Numbered from the stretch's first letter, positions 9,097-20,335 are shown. The stretch: DNA of 64,000 nt from Burkholderia sp. GAS332 (GCA_900142905.1 FSRV01000001.1:4898001-4962000); one strand, 5' to 3'. A program made the numbers and translations. The notes: a model not told the origin generated them from the letters alone.

Positions 9097-10491
9097 ATGT
9101 CGAACCCGCCGCACGAGGCGCCTGCACTTACCGCACACGAAGAACATCCCGGCTGGCGCGCGTTTCTGAATACGCGCATGCTGATCTGCGTCTTTCTCGG
9201 CTTTACGTCGGGACTGCCGCTGTTCACGCTCGTCTATCTGGTGCAGGCGTGGTTACGCTCCGAAGGCGTCAATCTGAAGGAAATCGGCCTCTTCGCGCTG
9301 ATTCAGTTCCCGTACACCTGGAAATTCGTCTGGGCGCCGCTGATGGACCGCTACGTGCCGCGTTTACCGGGCTGGCGTCCGGGCAGACGGCGCGGCTGGA
9401 TGCTGGTCACGCAGATTCTGGTCGCCGGCGCGATTGCCACGCTCGGTTTCGTGTCGCCGCGCGACGCGATCTGGACGGTGGCGGCGTTGACGGCACTGGT
9501 CGCGTTATTCGGCGCGAGCCAGGACATCGCGATCGATGCCTACCGGCGTGAGTTGCTAAGCGACACGCAACAAGGTCTCGGTAATGCCGTGCACGTCAAC
9601 GCGTACAAGATCGCCGCGCTGGTGCCGGGTTCGCTGGCGCTGATTCTGTCCGACCATTTGCCGTGGACCACCGTTTTCATCGTCACCGCGGCATTCATGG
9701 TGCCGGGCATGATCATGACGCTGGTGGTGCGCGAGCCTGAGATACACGGCGCGCCGCCGAAAAACCTGCGCGACGCGATCGTGCTGCCGTTCCGCGAGTT
9801 TATCCAGCGCGACGGTTGGCGCGGCGCGCTCTTTGTGCTGGCGTTCATCTTTCTGTACAAACTCGGCGACACAATGGCCACCACGCTATCGACGTCATTC
9901 TTTCTCGACATCGGTTTCTCGCGCACGCAAATCGGTGTGATCGCCAAGACTACCGCGTTCGGCGCGAGTCTCGCGGGTGGGATCGTCGGCGGGATCTGGT
10001 TGATGAAGATTGGCATCGGCCGTGGGCTCTGGATTTTCGGCGTCCTGCAGATGGTGTCGACGCTCGGCTTCGCGTGGCTCGCGCATATTGGCCCAGCCTC
10101 GCCTGGATTGGCTGTCGTCTATGACATCGCGGTTGGGCTGAGCCAGGGTACGACAAAACTGCTGTCGGTGTTCGGCATCGACTGGACCGTCCAACTCGAT
10201 CCGCGCTCGGTGGCGCTCGCGCTCGTCTACGGCCTTGAAACCTTTGCGACCGGCCTGACGATGTCTGCCTTCGTCGCCTATATCGCCAGCACCACTGATC
10301 CGCGTTACACCGCTACACAGTTCGCGCTCTTCACGAGCCTGGCTTCGGTGCCGCGCACGTTGGCATCGGCGGCAAGCGGCTATGTGGTCGCACGAATCGG
10401 TTGGTTCGACTACTTCATTGTGTGTACCGCGCTGGCGCTGCCCGGCATGCTGCTTCTGCTGCGCATCGCGCCCTGGAGAACCCGGTCGTGA
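9097..10491 (+). CDS. ampG: AmpG-family muropeptide MFS transporter
   Basis: 464 residues with about 12 hydrophobic membrane segments. Family markers include the N-terminal FLGFTSGLPLFTLVYLVQAWL and the ASQDIAIDAYRRELL segment near residue 145. AmpG imports GlcNAc-anhydroMurNAc (muro)peptides from the periplasm for cell-wall recycling and, in species with AmpC/AmpR, feeds beta-lactamase induction. It starts 14 bp after metW and overlaps the next gene by four bases (GTGA), suggesting one transcript from metX through the M48 gene. Confidence 0.9.
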   Translation: MSNPPHEAPALTAHEEHPGWRAFLNTRMLICVFLGFTSGLPLFTLVYLVQAWLRSEGVNLKEIGLFALIQFPYTWKFVWAPLMDRYVPRLPGWRPGRRRGWMLVTQILVAGAIATLGFVSPRDAIWTVAALTALVALFGASQDIAIDAYRRELLSDTQQGLGNAVHVNAYKIAALVPGSLALILSDHLPWTTVFIVTAAFMVPGMIMTLVVREPEIHGAPPKNLRDAIVLPFREFIQRDGWRGALFVLAFIFLYKLGDTMATTLSTSFFLDIGFSRTQIGVIAKTTAFGASLAGGIVGGIWLMKIGIGRGLWIFGVLQMVSTLGFAWLAHIGPASPGLAVVYDIAVGLSQGTTKLLSVFGIDWTVQLDPRSVALALVYGLETFATGLTMSAFVAYIASTTDPRYTATQFALFTSLASVPRTLASAASGYVVARIGWFDYFIVCTALALPGMLLLLRIAPWRTRS

Positions 10492-11789
10492 CGGTGCGCT
10501 TACTGAAGCGCGTGCTGCGCATGGATTCGGATCCCTCAGGGGTTGCTTCGCCCAAGGCCGGCCGCGCGCTGTGGCGTACGGCGTTGGCGCTCAGTTGTGC
10601 GAGCCTCGCGTTCAGCGCGCCGCTGAGCGCGTACGCCACGGCCATGCCGGCGGCCGGCGCAAGCGCGCCGTCGTCAACGCCGACGCCGACGCCGGCACAG
10701 GCACCCGCAGCGGCGCCGGCGGCAAAGTCAGCAGTCGGCACGGTGAACCCCGAAAACGCGACGTCGGCCGCACCCGGCGCGAACAGCGCCGCAAATGCCG
10801 GTAGCGCGCCCGCAACCGCCACGCCGCCGGCTTCGACGCAGCAGCAGCCCCCCGCACCGGTTACGGCAAAGACACCCGCGACTACCTCGGCGCCGGCCAC
10901 TGCCACGAAGGCGCCTGCGGCCACGTCGACGCCCGCCGCAACCGCCGACGTCCCCGCGCCGCCTGCTTACACTGCGCCGAACACGCAGTTGCGCTACGGC
11001 GGCTACCTCGTGTTTCGCAACCTGATCCCGTCGCCCATGCTCGAGGCGCAGGCCGCCCAGGAGTTCAACGAGATCGTGTACGGCGCCCAGCACGCGAACA
11101 GTCTGTACGGCGACACCGACGCCCACGTCACGCGGGTGCAGTCGATCGTCGACAAGCTGATTCCCTACTCGCTGAAGTGGAACGAGCGGGCCAAGAACTG
11201 GAAATGGGAAGTGGCGGTGGTGCGCTCGCCCGATATCCGCATGTACTGCCTGCCGGGCGGCAAGATTGTCGTCTATAGCGGCCTGCTCGACCGCGTGCGT
11301 CTGAACGACAACGAACTCGGCATGCTGATCGGCCACGAGATCGCCCACGCGTTGCGCGAGCATGCGCGCGAGCGTCTCGGCGAACTGCAGGCCAGCCAGC
11401 TCGACTCATCCGGCACGATCCCGCAGCTATTCGGTCTCGCCGATCTGGGCGCGGCACCGCTCGGCATCGGTTCGCGGCTGCTGGAGATGAAGTACGAGCC
11501 CACCGACGAAACCGAAGCCGACGTGATCGGCAGCGATATCGCTTCGCGCGCCGGCTTCGATCCGCGCGCGGCGGTCACGCTATGGGACAAGCTGGCCACC
11601 GCGACGCGCAGCAATCGCGATCAGGGCTTCATCTACGTGCACCCGTACACGCCGGCGCGGCGCCAGGACATCATCAAGCGCTTGCCGGATATGCTGCCGC
11701 TCTATGCGAAGGCAATCGGCAAGAGTGTCGATGCGCTGCCGGACTATGCCGGCATGGGCCGCCCGCGCCGCAAACCGATCAGCCAGTGA
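10488..11789 (+). CDS. M48-family periplasmic metalloprotease with Ala/Pro/Thr-rich linker
   Basis: 433 residues. An N-terminal signal peptide (hydrophobic core LALSCASLAFSAPLSAYA) precedes a low-complexity Ala/Pro/Thr stretch of roughly 115 residues and a peptidase M48 domain. The zinc motif HEIAH is at 283-287, with the downstream third ligand in ETEADVIG. The GTG at 10488 was chosen because GGAGA lies eight bases upstream and GTG overlaps the ampG stop; ATG 10521 is an alternative. BepA/LoiP-like proteases act in outer-membrane protein quality control. Linkage to ampG suggests an envelope role, but the substrate is unknown. Confidence 0.83.
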   Translation: MTVRLLKRVLRMDSDPSGVASPKAGRALWRTALALSCASLAFSAPLSAYATAMPAAGASAPSSTPTPTPAQAPAAAPAAKSAVGTVNPENATSAAPGANSAANAGSAPATATPPASTQQQPPAPVTAKTPATTSAPATATKAPAATSTPAATADVPAPPAYTAPNTQLRYGGYLVFRNLIPSPMLEAQAAQEFNEIVYGAQHANSLYGDTDAHVTRVQSIVDKLIPYSLKWNERAKNWKWEVAVVRSPDIRMYCLPGGKIVVYSGLLDRVRLNDNELGMLIGHEIAHALREHARERLGELQASQLDSSGTIPQLFGLADLGAAPLGIGSRLLEMKYEPTDETEADVIGSDIASRAGFDPRAAVTLWDKLATATRSNRDQGFIYVHPYTPARRQDIIKRLPDMLPLYAKAIGKSVDALPDYAGMGRPRRKPISQ

Positions 11790-11847
11790 GTTGCTCGGGC
11801 CGCGGCGGCTTGCGGCTCACGCGGTTCCGCTGTGGCTCGGGCGGACC

Positions 11848-12627
11848 TTACTTCTTGACCTTGTGGTCGTAGTCGACCGTCAGCGGCGCATGGTCGCTGA
11901 ACTTGATATCGCGGAACACGTCGGTGCGTTTCGCCTTGCCGGCGATGCCCTGCGTTGCGATTTGATAATCGATCCGCCACCCTACGTTCTTCGCATACGC
12001 CTGACCGCGATTGCTCCACCACGTGTACTGTTCCGGCCGCTGATCGAGCGTGCGGAACACGTCGACGTAACCGACCTCGTCAAACAGCTTGGTGAGCCAC
12101 TCGCGCTCTTCCGGCAGGCAGCCTGAATTCTTCTGGTTGCTCTTCCAGTTCTTGATGTCGATCTCTTTGTGGACGATATTCACGTCGCCGCACACGATCA
12201 CTTCGCGCTCCTTGGCCAGTTCCGCGAGATGCGGCATGAACTCGTCCATGAACCGGAACTTGGCCTGCTGGCGATCTTCCCCGCTCGATCCCGACGGCAC
12301 GTACACCGAGATCACCGACAGTTTGCCGAAGCGTAGCTCGACATAGCGCCCTTCCGGATCGAATTCCTCGCTGCCGAAACCGATAATGACTTCGTCCGGT
12401 TCGTGACGCGTGTACACGCCCGCGCCGCTATAGCCCTTTTTCACCGCATGCTGGAAATAGCCGGTGTAATCGTGCGGAGCCATAAATTCGGGCGTCATAT
12501 CGTCTTGCGAGCATTTGATTTCCTGCACGCACAGCACATCGGCTTTCTGTTCGCCGAACCACTCGAAAAAGCCCTTCTTCGCCGCGGAGCGGATGCCGTT
12601 CAGGTTGGCGGTAATCACACGCAACAT
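11848..12627 (-). CDS. xthA: exodeoxyribonuclease III (AP endonuclease)
   Basis: 259 residues, endonuclease/exonuclease/phosphatase fold. Catalytic signatures are visible: VQEIK (metal-binding Glu near residue 35), GDVNIVH (Asp/Asn pair near 148), and the C-terminal SDHAPL His. The enzyme cuts 5' to abasic sites in base excision repair and has 3'-5' exonuclease activity. It lies 54 bp downstream of ppk2 on the same strand and is convergent with the M48 gene. Confidence 0.94.
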   Translation of the reverse strand: MLRVITANLNGIRSAAKKGFFEWFGEQKADVLCVQEIKCSQDDMTPEFMAPHDYTGYFQHAVKKGYSGAGVYTRHEPDEVIIGFGSEEFDPEGRYVELRFGKLSVISVYVPSGSSGEDRQQAKFRFMDEFMPHLAELAKEREVIVCGDVNIVHKEIDIKNWKSNQKNSGCLPEEREWLTKLFDEVGYVDVFRTLDQRPEQYTWWSNRGQAYAKNVGWRIDYQIATQGIAGKAKRTDVFRDIKFSDHAPLTVDYDHKVKK

Positions 12628-12681
12628 GTCGTTCCTCTTATGTTCGATTCGTTGTTAGATCAAAGGGCAAAAAGCACACGG

Positions 12682-13521
12682 TCATTCGACCTTGAAGCCC
12701 TTCAGCGATTCTTTGGCAGGCGGATATTCGAGCTTCAGCGCTTCGAACGTGCGTAGCAACAACTCGGCGACCATTACATTGCGATGGGTCTTCGAATCGG
12801 CCGGAACCACGTACCACGGCGCGTAGTCGGTCGACGTCGCGGCCAGCGCGTCGCGGTACGCCGCCTGATACTTGTCCCACTGCTTGCGGGCTTCGAGATC
12901 GGAGACGTCGAATTTCCAGTGCTTGTTCGGATCGTCGATGCGCGCCTGCAGACGCGCACGCTGCTCGTCTTTCGAAATGTGCAGCATGCACTTGACGATG
13001 GCCGTACCGCTGTCGGCCAGCAGCTTTTCGAACTGGCGAATGTGGCCACAGCGCCGCTCGAATGCTTCGGCATCCAGATTGCCGAGCACGGTCGGCACCA
13101 GCACATCTTCGTAGTGACTGCGGTTGAAGACGGTCAACTCACCGGCAGCGGGCGCCTGGGCATGCACGCGCCAGAGAAAATCGTGCGCCAGTTCGACGGG
13201 CGTCGGCGCCTTGAACGGCACGATGTGCAAACCGAGCGGGTCGACTTCATGAAACACCGCGCGGATCGTGCCGTCCTTGCCGCTCGTGTCCATGCCTTGC
13301 AGCACCAGCAGCACGCGACGCTTCTGCTGCGCGTGCAGACGCTCCTGCAGTGTGTCGAGCTTCGCGCCGATCTCCGACAAACGCGCCCGGTCGGACTCTT
13401 TCGAACCGGTCGAAAAAGGCTTCGCGGCCGGGTCGAAAGCGTCGAGTGAGAATTTGCTGCTCTTCTTGTCTTCGTCGAAATACGGTACGCGGAAGTCGTC
13501 GAGTTCGGGTTGCTTCGCCAT
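12682..13521 (-). CDS. ppk2: polyphosphate kinase 2 family protein
   Basis: 279 residues. Walker A appears as GMDTSGKDG near residue 75 and Walker B as NRSHYEDVLV near 133. The helical lid with KDEQRARLQARIDDPNKHWKF is typical of PPK2. Family members use polyphosphate to phosphorylate nucleoside mono- or diphosphates. Which nucleotides this one prefers cannot be assigned by eye. It is separated from gatB by a terminator-like hairpin, so it may have its own promoter and share a message with xthA. Confidence 0.9.
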   Translation of the reverse strand: MAKQPELDDFRVPYFDEDKKSSKFSLDAFDPAAKPFSTGSKESDRARLSEIGAKLDTLQERLHAQQKRRVLLVLQGMDTSGKDGTIRAVFHEVDPLGLHIVPFKAPTPVELAHDFLWRVHAQAPAAGELTVFNRSHYEDVLVPTVLGNLDAEAFERRCGHIRQFEKLLADSGTAIVKCMLHISKDEQRARLQARIDDPNKHWKFDVSDLEARKQWDKYQAAYRDALAATSTDYAPWYVVPADSKTHRNVMVAELLLRTFEALKLEYPPAKESLKGFKVE

Positions 13522-13552
13522 TCACACACTCCGTGATCTGCGTTTAAACGGG

Positions 13553-13606
13553 CTCGCAAAAATGAAACGGGCCGTTGCCCCACTTTCGTTTCCGGCAACA
13601 GCCCGT
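13553..13606 (-). terminator. terminator of the gatCAB operon
   Basis: A 13-bp inverted repeat with one mismatch (13567-13579 and 13594-13606) is followed, in the minus direction, by a T-rich tail reading TTTCATTTTT. It lies 50 bp past the gatB stop and upstream of ppk2. Confidence 0.7.
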
Positions 13607-13656
13607 GACGGCCAAAGCTCGCGCTTCAGCCCTGGCTTCTTCAACTGAGGTTCACC

Positions 13657-15132
13657 TCAGGACAGCTTCTTCTTCAGCAGTTCGTTCACCTGCGCCGGAT
13701 TGGCCTTGCCCTTGGTCGCCTTCATCGCCTGGCCGATCAGCGCGTTAAACGCCTTCTCCTTGCCGGCGCGGAATTCCTCAACCGACTTCGGGTTCGCGGC
13801 GAGCACTTCGTCGATGATCGCTTCCAGCGCGCCGGTGTCCGAAATCTGCTTCAAACCCTTCGCTTCGATGATGCGATCGGCGGCGGCTTCGTCGGTCGCC
13901 TTCTCTTCCCAGATCGCAAGGAAAATTTCCTTGGCGATCTTGTTCGAGATCGTGCCGTCGGCGATACGTTGCAGCAGCAGCGCGAGTTGCGCGGACGAAA
14001 CCGGGCTCTCCGCGATGTCCAGGCCTTCGCGATTCAGTTGCGACGACACTTCGCCCATCAGCCAGTTGGCGGCCACCTTCGCGTTCGCCGGGCCGACCTT
14101 GAGGACGACCGCTTCGTAGTACGCAGCCATCGCCTTGCTCGACGTCAGCACGTTCGCGTCGTACGGCGTCAGGCCGTATTGCGTGACGAAGCGCTGTTGA
14201 ATTGCCACCGGCAATTCCGGCATTTCGCTCTTCACGCGCTCGACCCACGCCGCGTCGATCACGAGCGGCATCAGATCCGGATCGGGGAAATAGCGGTAAT
14301 CATGCGCGTCTTCCTTGCTGCGCATCGAACGCGTTTCGCGCTTATCCGGGTCGTACAGACGCGTTTCCTGCACCACCGTGCCGCCGTCTTCGATCAATTC
14401 GATCTGGCGGCGCACTTCGTACTGGATCGCTTCTTCGAGAAAGCGGAACGAGTTCAGGTTCTTGATCTCGGCACGCGTGCCGAATTCCGCCTGCCCGACC
14501 GGGCGCACCGACACGTTCGCATCGCAACGGAACGACCCTTCCTGCATATTGCCGTCGCAGATGCCGAGCCACGTGACCAGCGTGTGCAGCGTCTTGGCGT
14601 ACGCGACCGCTTCAGCCGCGCTGCGCATTTCCGGCTCGGTGACGATTTCGAGCAGCGGCGTGCCGGCGCGATTCAGGTCGATGCCGGTCATGCCCGCGAA
14701 GTCTTCGTGCAGCGATTTGCCCGCGTCTTCTTCAAGGTGGGCGCGCGTCAGGTTAACGACCTTCTCGTACGCTTCCTTGCCCGCCTTTTCGTTAGCCGGG
14801 ACCTGAATCGTCACCTGGCCGCCCTGCACGACGGGGATTTCGTACTGACTGATCTGATAGCCCTTCGGCAGATCGGGGTAGAAATAATTCTTACGCGCGA
14901 AAATGCTGCGCGGCGCGATCGTTGAGCCGATCGCGAGGCCGAGCTGAATCGCACGCTCCACGGCGCCGCGGTTCATCACCGGCAGCGTGCCCGGCAATGC
15001 CAGATCAACGGGGCTGGCCTGCGTGTTCGGTGCAGCACCGAATTGCGTGGCGGTGCCCGAGAAAATCTTCGATTGAGTCGACAGTTGCGCGTGGGTCTCC
15101 AGACCGATCACGACTTCCCATTGCTTGGCCAT
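13657..15132 (-). CDS. gatB: Asp-tRNA(Asn)/Glu-tRNA(Gln) amidotransferase subunit B
   Basis: 491 residues. The N-terminal [19 protein letters not shown] and the [19 protein letters not shown] block are GatB hallmarks, and the C-terminal YqeY-like domain ends in [10 protein letters not shown]. GatB is the kinase and tRNA-binding subunit of GatCAB, which amidates misacylated Glu-tRNA(Gln) and Asp-tRNA(Asn). ATG 15132 was chosen over a GTG at 15141 that overlaps the gatA stop: AGGAG is ten bases upstream of the ATG but only one base from the GTG. It is the last gene of gatC-gatA-gatB. Confidence 0.96.
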   Translation of the reverse strand: MAKQWEVVIGLETHAQLSTQSKIFSGTATQFGAAPNTQASPVDLALPGTLPVMNRGAVERAIQLGLAIGSTIAPRSIFARKNYFYPDLPKGYQISQYEIPVVQGGQVTIQVPANEKAGKEAYEKVVNLTRAHLEEDAGKSLHEDFAGMTGIDLNRAGTPLLEIVTEPEMRSAAEAVAYAKTLHTLVTWLGICDGNMQEGSFRCDANVSVRPVGQAEFGTRAEIKNLNSFRFLEEAIQYEVRRQIELIEDGGTVVQETRLYDPDKRETRSMRSKEDAHDYRYFPDPDLMPLVIDAAWVERVKSEMPELPVAIQQRFVTQYGLTPYDANVLTSSKAMAAYYEAVVLKVGPANAKVAANWLMGEVSSQLNREGLDIAESPVSSAQLALLLQRIADGTISNKIAKEIFLAIWEEKATDEAAADRIIEAKGLKQISDTGALEAIIDEVLAANPKSVEEFRAGKEKAFNALIGQAMKATKGKANPAQVNELLKKKLS

Positions 15133-15137
15133 GGTGC

Positions 15138-16625
15138 TCACACTCCTGCCGGTGCTTTGCGGTGCCAGTCGGTCGCACGCTGGAACGCGTCGGCCACTTG
15201 CAGCATCCGGGCTTCATTGAAATAGTTGCCGATGATCTGCAGACCCACCGGACGCTGCGCGTTCGCCCCCGCACCGAAACCGCACGGCACACTCATGCCC
15301 GGCAAACCGGCGAGGCTCACCGACAGCGTGTAGATGTCGGCCAGATACATCTGCACCGGATCGTCGCCCTTCGCGCCGAGGTCCCACGCCACCGAGGGCG
15401 CGACGGGTCCCATGATCACGTCGCACTGCTTGAACGCTTCCTGGAAGTCTTGGGCGATGATGCGGCGGATCTTCTGCGCTTGCAGGTAGTACGCGTCGTA
15501 ATAGCCATGCGACAACACATAGGCGCCCACCAGAATGCGGCGCTTCACTTCCGGACCGAAGCCTTCGGCACGCGACTTCTTGTACATGTCGAGCAGATCG
15601 CGATACTCCGCGGCGCGATGGCCGAAGCGCACACCGTCGAAACGCGACAGGTTCGACGACGCTTCCGCCGGCGCGATCACGTAGTACACCGGGATCGACA
15701 GTTCGGTTTTCGGCAGCGAGACTTCCACCAGCGTCGCGCCGAGCGCTTCGTATTGCTTCAAGGCGGCGTCGATCGAAGCACGCACGTCGTCGGCGAGGCC
15801 GGCGCCGAAATACTCTTTCGGCAGGCCGATGCGCAGGCCGGCGAGCGGTTTGTCCGCACCGTCTTCCCTCCACGTCTTGCCGATGTAGCGCGTGAAGTCT
15901 TCGTCGTCGCGCGTGAGGCTGGTCGAATCGCGCTCGTCGAAACCGGCCATGGCGTTGAGCAGCGTCGCGCAATCCGCGGCGGTCTGGGCCATCGGGCCAC
16001 CCTGATCCAGCGACGACGCAAACGCGATCATCCCGTAACGCGACACGCGGCCGTATGTCGGCTTGATACCGGTGATGCCGGAGAACGAGGCCGGCTGACG
16101 AATCGAGCCGCCCGTATCGGTGCCGGTGGCAGCGGGCGCGAGACGCGCCGCTACAGCCGCCGCCGAGCCACCCGACGAACCGCCCGGCACAGCCTTACGA
16201 TCCCACGGATTCTGCACAGGACCAAAGTACGAATTCTCGTTGGACGAGCCCATCGCGAACTCATCCATATTGGTCTTGCCCACGCACACCATGCCGGCGT
16301 TCTGCAGACGCGCGACCACCGTTGCATCGAACGGACTTTCGTAGTTCGACAGCATCTTCGAGCCGGCCGTGGAGCGCCAACCCTTGGTGACGAACACGTC
16401 CTTATGCGCGATCGGCAGGCCGACCAGCGGGCCGGCGTGGCCGGTGTGAAGCAGCGCGTCGGCCGCTTTCGCCTGCGCGAGCGTCAGATCGGCGTCGACC
16501 TGAATGAAGGCGTTCAGGCTATTGGCCGCGTCAATCCGCTTCAGATAGAGCTGCGCCAGTTCGACTGCGGAGCATTCCTTGGCCGCCAGTGCGGCGCGCA
16601 GTTCCGTCAAGCTTTTTTCATGCAT
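15138..16625 (-). CDS. gatA: Asp-tRNA(Asn)/Glu-tRNA(Gln) amidotransferase subunit A
   Basis: 495 residues, amidase-signature family. The catalytic Ser-cisSer-Lys triad is visible: lysine in AHKDVF (near residue 75) and serines in [14 protein letters not shown] plus [12 protein letters not shown] (150-175). GatA hydrolyses glutamine and channels ammonia to GatB. It is preceded by gatC with a 43-bp gap and followed by gatB after five bases. Confidence 0.97.
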   Translation of the reverse strand: MHEKSLTELRAALAAKECSAVELAQLYLKRIDAANSLNAFIQVDADLTLAQAKAADALLHTGHAGPLVGLPIAHKDVFVTKGWRSTAGSKMLSNYESPFDATVVARLQNAGMVCVGKTNMDEFAMGSSNENSYFGPVQNPWDRKAVPGGSSGGSAAAVAARLAPAATGTDTGGSIRQPASFSGITGIKPTYGRVSRYGMIAFASSLDQGGPMAQTAADCATLLNAMAGFDERDSTSLTRDDEDFTRYIGKTWREDGADKPLAGLRIGLPKEYFGAGLADDVRASIDAALKQYEALGATLVEVSLPKTELSIPVYYVIAPAEASSNLSRFDGVRFGHRAAEYRDLLDMYKKSRAEGFGPEVKRRILVGAYVLSHGYYDAYYLQAQKIRRIIAQDFQEAFKQCDVIMGPVAPSVAWDLGAKGDDPVQMYLADIYTLSVSLAGLPGMSVPCGFGAGANAQRPVGLQIIGNYFNEARMLQVADAFQRATDWHRKAPAGV

Positions 16626-16668
16626 TGCGTTTTATCCTGGGCTTGATTCGCGAGTCTTGGTCGATCAC

Positions 16669-16968
16669 TTACTCGATCACTTTCGGCACGAGGTACAGGC
16701 CGTCTTGCACAGCCGGCGCCGGGCGCTGGAAAGCTTCACGGTCGACCGTTTCGGTCACCGCATCGTCACGCAGGCGCAGCGCGACGTCTTCGATCTGCTC
16801 GATCGGGTGGGCAAGCGGGGCGATGCCGGTGGTATCGACCGCCTGCATTTGCTCGACGAGGCCGAAGAAATCATTGAGCTGGGCGAGCGTGTGCTCAGCG
16901 TCGGCATCAGCCAGTTCGAGCCGCGCGAGGTGCGCGATGCGTTTAACATCGGTCAGGGTCAGAGCCAT
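16669..16968 (-). CDS. gatC: Asp-tRNA(Asn)/Glu-tRNA(Gln) amidotransferase subunit C
   Basis: 99 residues. It begins [19 protein letters not shown] and ends with [11 protein letters not shown], both typical of GatC. This small belt-like subunit stabilises GatA on GatB. The reading frame is open far upstream towards 17331, but the family N-terminus fixes the start at 16968. It is the first gene of the operon and is divergent from mreB. Confidence 0.95.
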   Translation of the reverse strand: MALTLTDVKRIAHLARLELADADAEHTLAQLNDFFGLVEQMQAVDTTGIAPLAHPIEQIEDVALRLRDDAVTETVDREAFQRPAPAVQDGLYLVPKVIE

Positions 16969-17348
16969 GCAGTCACCGGAAAGTGTGGTGGACCGCCGCA
17001 GCGCGGGAAAAACGATGCTGCGACAGCGGGTTACGACACTGGAGGAAGACCTCGAAAAAGGGGTCAGCGGCGGCAAAAAGTGCCGTCCGTTTCCTTCAAA
17101 ACATCCAAAATTATAAGGTATCATTACGCGTTCGACCCAAACCCGGACCGACTTACCAAGGCCTTTCTGAACAATTCCCAAAGATAGTTCGGATTTTTCT
17201 GGCTCGGCCTTGCACCGGCCTCCGGTAGACTCCCTCGCAGCTTCAAGTTCCTGTGGCGCCGCGTCCGCCCGGTTGAAGCTGTTATTTTTTCCGCTGCCGC
17301 CCTGCGCAACCGTTGCGAGGGCCGGCCCCAAGCGAGACAGGATTTTGA
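16969..17348. promoter_or_regulatory. divergent gatC / mreB promoter region
   Basis: 380 bp without a credible gene. Back-to-back -10-like elements lie at its AT-richest point. A minus-strand TATAAT (17110-17115) could serve gatCAB. A plus-strand TATCAT (17119-17124), with a weak TTCAAA 18 bp upstream, could serve mreB and would leave a 5' leader of about 215 nt. The -35 for the minus promoter is poor. Promoter placement is a pattern match only. Confidence 0.45.
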
Positions 17349-18392
<1,044 letters not shown>

Positions 18393-18425
18393 GCGAGCCC
18401 GTCTCCATGTCAGTAGCGCGGATCA

Positions 18426-18455
18426 GGCAAACGGCCCCTTGCGGGCCGGTTTGCC
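18426..18455 (+). promoter_or_regulatory. mreB-mreC intercistronic hairpin
   Basis: A 12-bp stem interrupted by one bulged G (arms 18426-18437 and 18443-18455) with a CTTGC loop. No T-run follows, so it is more likely an mRNA-stability or partial attenuation element than a full terminator. It would fit higher expression of mreB than of mreC and mreD. Confidence 0.5.
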
Positions 18456-18545
18456 GTTGGCTGGGCCTGCCAGCCTCCGCGCGCTGAACGCGCGCCCTTC
18501 GCGCGCCGCCGTCTCACCCAACCGCTCACGCCCCCGGCGCCGACC

Positions 18546-19685
18546 ATGGAATACAGTCCGCCGCCCCTGTTCAAGCAAGGCCCGTCCGCCCTCGCACGGC
18601 TGGTGTTTTTCGTCGTGCTGGCGCTCGCCCTGCTGATCTCCGACGCACGCTTCAAAACGCTCGAAATCGTTCGTGGCGTGCTCGGCGCGGGTCTTTATCC
18701 GTTGCAACGCGCCGCCCTCGTGCCGCGCGACATCTTCATGGGCGCGGCCGACCTGGCCGTGACCAGCGCCACGCTGCGCCAAGAGAACGACAAGCTGCGC
18801 ACCAAAGATCTTCAGCTCTCGCAACAAGCCAATACGGCCGCCGAACTGGCGGCCGAAAACGCCCATTTGCGCGCGCTGCTGCAACTCTCGCAGCGCTCGA
18901 CCACGCAATCGCTGCCCGCCGAAATCCAGTACGACACGCGCGATCCGTTCACGCAGAAGGTCGTAATCGGCCGCGGCGCCCAGCAAGGCGTCCAGGACGG
19001 TTCGCCGGTCGTCAATGAAGACGGCGTGATCGGTCAGGTCACGCGCGTATTCCCGCTGCAATCCGAAGTGACGCTGCTCACCGACAAGGACCAGGCGGTG
19101 CCCGTGCAGATCGTGCGCACCGGCTTGCGCAGCGTGATTTACGGCACCCCGAAGGGCGATACACTCGATCTGCGTTTCGTCCCGATTAGCGCCGACGTGC
19201 AAACCGGCGACGAACTCGTCACCAGCGGACTCGACGGCGTTTATCCGCCGGGGCTGCCGGTCGCTAAGGTCGTACGGGTCGACAAACAGGCCGATACGGC
19301 ATTCGCGCGCGTGATCTGCTTGCCGGTGGCGCCCGTGCGCGGCGCGCGTCAGTTGCTGGTGCTGCACTACCTGAACAACGTGCCGCCGCGTCCGGCGGAA
19401 GAGCCCGATGCGGCCACGACCGCCAAGGACGCCAAGGACGCAAAAACGAAGAAGGTCGGCAAACCCACGGACAGCAAGGCCGTTGCGGATAAATCCGCCG
19501 CTAAGACCGCTGAAAAGCCCGCCGCCGTTGCGAAGCCTGCTGAAAAGCCCACTGCAGCTGCCAAGGCAACTGAAAAACCGTCGGCCAAAGCCACCGCCGC
19601 GGAAAAGAAAGCCGCCGCCGAGAAGAAACCGGCCGCTGACAACAAGAGCACGAAGCCGCAAGCCACGCCGGGGGCCCAGCCATGA
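18546..19685 (+). CDS. mreC: cell shape protein MreC with long Lys/Ala/Pro tail
   Basis: 379 residues. One N-terminal membrane helix (about 18-38) precedes a periplasmic coiled coil (about 75-115) and the beta-barrel MreC domain, which contains GVIGQVTRVFP and SGLDGVYPPGLPVAKV. The core ends near residue 280. The last 100 residues are a low-complexity periplasmic tail of repeating AEKPxAxAK units, unlike shorter MreC proteins. MreC bridges MreB/MreD to PBP2 and activates it. The stop overlaps the mreD start by four bases (ATGA). Confidence 0.93.
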   Translation: MEYSPPPLFKQGPSALARLVFFVVLALALLISDARFKTLEIVRGVLGAGLYPLQRAALVPRDIFMGAADLAVTSATLRQENDKLRTKDLQLSQQANTAAELAAENAHLRALLQLSQRSTTQSLPAEIQYDTRDPFTQKVVIGRGAQQGVQDGSPVVNEDGVIGQVTRVFPLQSEVTLLTDKDQAVPVQIVRTGLRSVIYGTPKGDTLDLRFVPISADVQTGDELVTSGLDGVYPPGLPVAKVVRVDKQADTAFARVICLPVAPVRGARQLLVLHYLNNVPPRPAEEPDAATTAKDAKDAKTKKVGKPTDSKAVADKSAAKTAEKPAAVAKPAEKPTAAAKATEKPSAKATAAEKKAAAEKKPAADNKSTKPQATPGAQP

Positions 19686-20194
19686 ACCGTCCGCAATACA
19701 TCCTGCAGCCGGTCAATCCCTACTTCATCTCGTTCAGCCTCGCCGCGGCCTTCTTGCTGAACCTGATGCCGTGGGGGCGCCTTGCCGGCGTGCCGGACTT
19801 CGTGGCGCTCGTGTTGCTGTTCTGGAACGTGCACCAGCCGCGCAAGGTCGGCATGGGTATCGCGTTCTTTCTCGGCTTGCTGATGGACGTGCACAACGCC
19901 AGCCTGCTCGGCGAGCACGCGCTGGCGTATACGTTGTTGTCGTATGGCGCGATTACGATCCATCGCCGGGTGCTGTGGATGTCACTCGGCGTGCAGACCT
20001 TCGCGGTGATGCCACTGCTGGTCGTCGCGCAACTGGTGCCGTTCGTGATCCGTCTGCTGACGGGCGCGGCGTTTCCGGGCTGGGGTTACCTGATCGACGG
20101 CTTCGTCGAAGCCGCGCTGTGGCCGGTTGCCAGCGTGCTGCTGCTGATGCCGCAGCGCCGCCCGGCTGATCCGGACGATACGCGGCCGATTTAA
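19682..20194 (+). CDS. mreD: rod shape-determining protein MreD
   Basis: 170 residues and strongly hydrophobic, with about five membrane segments. The opening RPQYILQPVNPYFISFSL and the segment GIAFFLGLLMDVHNASLLGE are MreD-like. It is an inner-membrane partner of MreC in the elongasome. It is translationally coupled to mreC; mrdA begins 141 bp downstream. Confidence 0.93.
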   Translation: MNRPQYILQPVNPYFISFSLAAAFLLNLMPWGRLAGVPDFVALVLLFWNVHQPRKVGMGIAFFLGLLMDVHNASLLGEHALAYTLLSYGAITIHRRVLWMSLGVQTFAVMPLLVVAQLVPFVIRLLTGAAFPGWGYLIDGFVEAALWPVASVLLLMPQRRPADPDDTRPI

Positions 20195-20335
20195 ACACGC
20201 ATCGAGCCCGCCGGCCGTTCCGATGGAACCCTGGCAGCCGGCCCGCTCGACGCGCATCGCTGTTCATGCCTCCCGGCTCCGGCCGGTTTGGGCGCACACT
20301 CATGATGGCCGTCACGCGGCCTTTTGCAGAATCGC

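Noticed and set aside
15133..15141. GTG at 15141 as the gatB start
   Set aside because: It would overlap the gatA stop, but AGGAG is only one base upstream of it; the ATG at 15132 is correctly spaced.
14922..16646. A 574-codon open frame antisense to gatA
   Set aside because: gatA is certain from its catalytic motifs; the opposite frame has shadow-like composition and no family signature.
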